A stretch of 64,000 bases of DNA from Adiantum capillus-veneris (lineage: Eukaryota; Streptophyta; Polypodiopsida; Polypodiales; Pteridaceae), in contig CM043942.1 in NCBI GenBank assembly GCA_014529385.2, positions 33,461,969 through 33,525,968 of the forward strand. Reading direction: 5' to 3'. Below are positions 59,694-64,000 of the stretch, in pieces. A program made the translations under genes and the position numbers. Within the stretch, counting starts at the first letter, position 1, and each line of letters opens with the position of its first letter. The notes below the pieces were generated by a model. It saw nothing but the letters and a program-made list of their open reading frames with translations, was not told the origin of the DNA and made no database searches.

Positions 59694-59696
59694 TGA

Positions 59697-60650
59697 CTAA
59701 TTTTCAGCATTGGCATTAGGCATTTGACTGACCGAGCGAGTCAAAAGTGACTGGAACGGATGGCCAAAAGCTGCCTCATACGGAGTTCGACCAATAGCAG
59801 AAGAAAAAGAGTCATTCAAAATAGCCTGTACCAATGGGAGATAGAGCTCCCACTGAGACTGCTGATCATGCACATACAACTTTAAAACATCAAAAGCCAA
59901 TTGATTGTAAATTTCTGTTTGACCATCTGACTGTGGATGAAAAGCCGATGAAAAATTTAACTTAGTGCCCAAAATTTTCAAAGAGCGCGCGCCAAAAATT
60001 GGACGTGAACTTAACATCCCTATCTGAAACAATTGATTTTGGCAAACCATAGAGGGGGTACCAATGCTTAATGAACAACCGTGTTACATCTTGTGCAGTA
60101 ACTGTGGCTTTACAAGGAATCAATATGCAAAACTTGCTCAAACGATCAATAATTGTCAAACATTGAGTGTTCCTTGAATGCAAACTTGGTGGTAGGTTAG
60201 TCACAAAATCCATAGAAATATCTTGAAAAGGTCCATCGAGAATAGGCAGCGGAAGCAAGAGGCCTTGCTGCTTACCCCGAGGAGCTTTTATTTTTGACAT
60301 AGAGTGCACTGTGTGACATAATGAAACACATCTTTTCGCAGTTTACGCCAACAAAAGAATTTTTCAATTTTTTCCAAAGTGGTGTTCATTCCCTTGTGCC
60401 CACCCGTGAGAGAATGTGCATCATGCAATATGGTTTGCCTGAGAGAGGGCAACATACATAAACGTTGACGAAAATACAACAATCCATCACGAATGAGATA
60501 GTTGCTTGGCCCTTGGGAAGCAAGAGCCTGTAACCAATGCTTACCAAACTCGGAATCCGCATATTGATTCTTCATGCTGTCAAACGACTCACCCTGAATA
60601 GAAAATGTGGATCTTGACTCTAGAGCCAAAATCTGTCCTTTGCAACTCAA
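59697..60650 (-). pseudogene. G3 integrase zinc finger and core
   Basis: The HHCC finger ('HSLTGGHKGM...CTLCQK', 60288-60450) is followed by the core with 'ISMDFVTNLPP' (first Asp), SDRDVKF (second Asp) and 'SDGQTEIYNQ' (Glu). The Glu sits in the next frame (59697-60050), after a break near 59990. Catalytic residues are all visible but not in one frame. Confidence 0.85.
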
Positions 60651-61826
60651 TGCATGTGCAAAACAGGGTTAGCTTTTCCAGGCATATACTCAATCAAACC
60701 TCCAAATTGCTCAAAAAATTGTGACCACCGTGCTTGGGGATCACTCCAATGTGCACTAGGCATAGATTGGAGCCACTTGAGGGCTTGATGATCTGTGCCC
60801 ACTGTAAACTCTCTACCGTAAAGAAAATGCTTCCAATGCTTAAGAGAGTGAATGACAGACAAAAGTTCTTTATCATAAACTGAATAATTCTTTTCCGTAC
60901 TATTGAGCTTCCGGCTAAGGAAAGCTACAGGACGACCATGCTGCTGAAGCACAGCGCCTATGGCGACATTGCTCGCATCCGTCCATACCTCAAAGGGATC
61001 ATCCCAAGAGGCAAGGATAAGACACGGTGCTTCTGTCCACCGTAACCTTGAGAGCTACGAAAGCCTTAATGGCTGCATCGGGCAAGTCTACGCGCTGACG
61101 GCAAGTCTTTACCCCTTTCAAAACATCAGTCATAGGTGCAACAATGCGTGCAAAATTCTCTATGTGCGAACTATATGCTTGACATAAACCAATAAAAGAA
61201 TGCACATCATATGCAGTTTTGGGCAAATCCCAATTACGAACCTGTTCCATCTTCGCGGGATCTAGCTTGACGCCTTCTGCAGAAATGATATAACCCAGAT
61301 AAGTGACTTTAGTAAGAGAAAATTCAGACTTCTTAGTTGCAATGTACAACTGACACTCATCAAAACGAGTTAGTACCCTTTCGACATCTCTTTCATGTAG
61401 TTCCCACGATGCAGAAAAAATGAGAATATCATCCAAAAAGATGAACACACATACACCGACCATATCATCGAAACGACCTACCATGAGACGATTAAATGTA
61501 CCCACGGCACCTGTCAATCCAAAAGGCATAACAATATACTTCCATTGCCCTCGCTCGGTGCGAAAAGCGATCTTGAAAATGTCGCCCTTGAATACTCGTA
61601 GATGATGGTATCCACTTTTGAGATTGACCTTGCTGAAAACCTTTGTCCCATTGAGCCTATCAAGGATATACTCAATGCGAGGCATCAGAAACTTGTTCTT
61701 GACGGTCATCTTGTTTAATGCCCTGTAATCAACACACAAACGAGACGAACCATCCTTCTTGTGAACAAACAAAATAGGGACAGCAAAAGGACTTACACTA
61801 GGGCGTATGAATCCTTTAGCCACCAA
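60647..61826 (-). pseudogene. pol: G3 reverse transcriptase and RNase H
   Basis: RT (60999-61826) has '[21 protein letters not shown]', 'DYRALNKMT', '[17 protein letters not shown]' (GLTNAP changed to GLTGAV) and FLDDILIF. RNase H (60647-60952) has 'RKLNSTEKNYSVYDKELL' and 'GTDHQALKWL'. A frame break near 60955-61000 separates them, where the first RNase H Asp would lie. Confidence 0.87.
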
Positions 61827-61843
61827 CTCCGTGAGTTATCGCT

Positions 61844-63114
61844 CTAACTCTTCCTCCCGTGTCTTGTTGAAACGATAGGGAGCCTTACTGACAGGCTGTG
61901 CCCCCTCCATAAGCTCCATGCGATGGTTCTCCGGCCACTCGGGTGGGAGACGAGGTGCAAAAAGAGATGTTTAAACTTTGTAAACAAATCTGAATACTTA
62001 GCCAGAGCGTGAAAGCTCTGGGAAATTGGAGCAGCATAGATGAATGCCGCTTGTACTCCTCGTCGTAATTCACGCTTTACCTGCACATTAGAGATGAGAG
62101 GCAAAGAATGCAAGCCCTCCTCAACACGAATGATGAGGGGGGAGTCAGTTTTGGCATTTAAAGTGAGAGTGTTAGCCTCCCAATCAATGCGAGGGTTGAG
62201 TTCACGAAACCATCTTATATCCAAAATCATATCACATCTTGAGAGACGAGACACAAGAAATTTCCTACTGAAAGAAGCTTGCTGAACGGTAAACATCACA
62301 TCAAGGCACTCCTTCGTGATGAGAGAGTCCATACTAGGAGCGAAGCCAGAAACCTCGAGAGGAGATTTCTAACCTCAAGGCGGGCTCTCTCAACAAGAGA
62401 GGGACTAATCACATCATGCATACTGTCTGGATCAAACAATATGATAAAACGCTGACCCTTAACATGACCATAACACTTCATGAGAGACTCATCAATGTGT
62501 GTGTCAGAGTCATGAGAAGATTCAGGGTGGTGTGTTATAGTGCTTGTGGTTGCTGTGGGTGCCTTTTGTTCTTTAGGTGGGGCTCTCTTATGACAAGTCT
62601 TCTTAATGTGACCCTTGACGTGACATTGAAAACATCTACGTTCCTTAGCATAAATCACTTATTCTTCAGCCGTGATGTATCCTCCTACAATTTCTTGTGC
62701 AGCTTTTTCATATGGGGTTAGCTTAGGTTTTGCAGGTGCTTTAGCTTTACCCTTAGATTCATTGTTAGAGTTCTTTTCCGAGGAATTAGAGGAAGAAGGG
62801 CTAGAAGAATTACCATTCTTACCATTCTTACTGTTCTTACCATTCTGCGTGGTCTGAGAATTCTGAGAGGTTCCTTGAGAAGTCTTGTTCTTCTTAGGCT
62901 TTCCCTTGTTGTGCTTCATCTCTTGGGAGAGAGCAATGACTACCGCCTTGTTGAGATCCGCGGGGTCAAAGACTTCTACATCAAACTTGATGTATTCGTC
63001 TAACCCAAAGAGGAAAACCTCCTTCCGCTCATCATCGGATTTGCGTAATTGAGTGACGAGCTGCAAAACACGGTTAGAAAAAGACATGACTGGCATACCA
63101 TGTTTGTCACAAAG
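61844..63114 (-). pseudogene. gag: G3 protease and distal gag
   Basis: The distal capsid ('LRKSDDERKEVFLFGLDEYIK') is followed by a Lys/Ser/Asn-rich linker, the zinc knuckle CFQCHVKGHIKKTC, and a protease whose active site reads F-D-P-D-S ('FIILFDPDSMHDVI') instead of D-S-G. The later part of the protease ('CDMILDIRWFRELNPRIDW') resembles ILG-type endings with ILD. A frame change lies near 62330. The gag N-terminus is absent because of G4. Confidence 0.82.
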
Positions 63115-63638
63115 TGATGACGTGGCGGACATCAGAAACCCTAAAATTCATGCAAACCCTAATTTTTGCCAAAAACCCTAAATTCCGGAAATCGCGGAGG
63201 CGGATTATTAATTTTTTTGTTTTTTTGTTTTTTTGGAAAATGATGAGCGACGCGAATTTTGCTTTTGCTTTTTTTTTTATAAAAAAAAAAGAAAAGAGTC
63301 TCTAAGAGAGAGAGAATTGATGCTTTTGATTTTAAAAGCTTTTGGGGCTCTGCTTTTGGGCATCCCTTGTAACCTTTAAATTAGTGGTGAGGGCCTCACT
63401 TCTCAGGGCATCTGGACGCAGAGTCTGAGAGTGAAACCCTAACCGCTCTCTTGTACTTTGATGATTGATTAATACAAAAAAGAAATACCGAAAGGGGCGT
63501 CAGTCTTTGGGGCCAATATCTCTAGGCACGGAACTCCGCCGGGCAGTGCAAATCTATTGTGATTTGTGAATTGTTTTGAAGTGGTTATTTGGTGCTGTCG
63601 CGGTTGATTCTTGACTTGGAGTGTCCAAGTTTGTTACA
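63115..63638 (+). repeat. G4 5' LTR
   Basis: Boundaries are inferred from the interruption of the G3 gag on the left and the primer site on the right. It contains poly-T/poly-A runs (63210-63290) and a 'gcactccgcc'-like GC patch near 63530. No second copy is in view. Confidence 0.6.
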
Positions 63639-63639
63639 G

Positions 63640-63651
63640 TGGTATCAGAGC
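63640..63651 (+). other. G4 primer binding site
   Basis: The sequence tggtatcagagc, an initiator Met-tRNA complement, lies one base after the LTR end. Confidence 0.85.
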
Positions 63652-63709
63652 ACGGCCGATTTCTCTTCTACGGGAAATCCGATCCCCGAATTTTTTTTCC
63701 GCGGCACCT

Positions 63710-64000
63710 ATGGCTTCAGGCAATGATCAGTCGACTCCCTCTGCATCTGGAGATGCGGGCTGGGATCACAACGAAGATTCAGACAAAGAGTATCCCCGCC
63801 TTGGCCTACTTAGGCGGAGCGGCGAGAGAGAGAGCGTCGCCAGTTGATCGACGATGCAACAAAGATGATGCTCAATTTTGCCAAGGACCCGAAGATGGCA
63901 AAATATATGAACCAGACCTCTTTGGAAGAGGTACAGATGAAGTGGCAGAGAACCACAACACCACTCCCGAAACCCGCTCTCAAGAAACCTTCTGCCTCCA
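63710..64000 (+). pseudogene. gag: G4 gag start
   Basis: From ATG 63710 (MASGNDQSTPSASGD) the frame is open to a stop near 63845, within a (GA)n stretch. In a neighbouring frame it continues as 'QLIDDATKMMLNFAKDPKMA' and 'YMNQTSLEEVQMKWQ' to the window end. A small length change in gagagagag probably broke the gag. The gene runs off the window. Confidence 0.65.

Larger units (their letters stand above)
58923..63114 (-). mobile_element. G3: decayed chromovirus-like Ty3/gypsy element
   Basis: On the minus strand, in order: distal gag (62659-63114), a zinc knuckle CFQCHVKGHIKKTC (about 62600-62640), protease, RT, RNase H, integrase and a C-terminal chromodomain-like segment. The domain set differs clearly from G1/G2 (chromodomain present, no second protease), so this is a separate lineage. 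Numerous stops and frame breaks are present. Its gag is cut at 63114/63115 by the LTR of G4. Confidence 0.88.
63115..64000 (+). mobile_element. G4: 5' end of another LTR element, inserted into G3 gag
   Basis: The probable 5' LTR is 63115-63638 (524 bp, TGATGACG to GTTACA). The primer site tggtatcagagc (63640-63651) follows, then an open frame from ATG 63710. Its orientation is opposite to G3. The likely target duplication is caaag (63110-63114). Its other copy would lie beyond the window. Confidence 0.75.

Overview
This is nuclear DNA of a land plant with a large, repeat-rich genome. It contains one recognisable host gene (in part) and one dead host-type gene family copy; nearly everything else is LTR retrotransposon. 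The decayed PLS-type PPR block, the long CT/GT microsatellites and the very low gene density make a homosporous fern (Ceratopteris or Adiantum type) my best guess. That is an inference, not something the sequence proves. There are no bacterial-type genes, rRNA, tRNA or CRISPR arrays that I can see.

Layout. 1-319: end of a Ty1/copia LTR with a Met-tRNA-type primer site. 320-11161 (+): G1, a 5'-truncated, mutated Ty3/gypsy element ending in an LTR at 10663-11161. 11162-13123 (+): C5, a very decayed copia body that G1 joins exactly at its protease. 13118-13428 (-): solo-LTR-like repeat S1. 13429-15487: unassigned. 15488-20667 (-): C2, a copia element with matching gaaac target duplications. 20668-21057 (-): repeat S2. 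21100-24780 (+): PPR pseudogene. 24785-25230 (+): repeat S3 with a 145-bp GT array. 26093-27488 (-): C3, a truncated relative of C2. 27754-29096: three CT arrays. 29484-30264 (+): broken coiled-coil reading frame. 30265-50449 (-): G2, a second, nearly complete copy of the G1 family with gtatc target duplications. G2 carries the young copia element C1 (34494-39768, -) inside it. 50544-50825: an 18-bp inverted-repeat structure. 53400-56405 (+): 5' half of a plant LRR gene resembling Arabidopsis At1g15740. 58100-63114 (-): G3, a decayed chromovirus-like gypsy element. 63115-64000 (+): start of G4, inserted into the G3 gag.

The most unusual system is the G1/G2 family. With C1 removed, G2 is about 14.9 kb (about 14.3 kb with a single 3' LTR). 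It has a primer site resembling the complement of tRNA-Asp, a coiled-coil N-terminal extension before gag, and four zinc knuckles with odd spacing. A first protease (D-G-G) precedes RT, RNase H and integrase. A second retropepsin-like domain with a canonical D-T-G-A motif is fused in frame downstream of integrase. After it come a tail of WxPK repeats, an internal purine tract and TATA box, and a separate 125-residue ORF3 that begins directly after a splice-acceptor-like sequence. Both copies share this layout, so it is a property of the family rather than an accident of one copy.

The LRR gene is built of symmetric phase-1 exons, most of them one LRR each. Its predicted protein begins with an N-myristoylation-type sequence. 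It stops after seven coding exons inside this window. The remaining exons are either lost or lie beyond position 64000, behind an intron invaded by G3 and G4.
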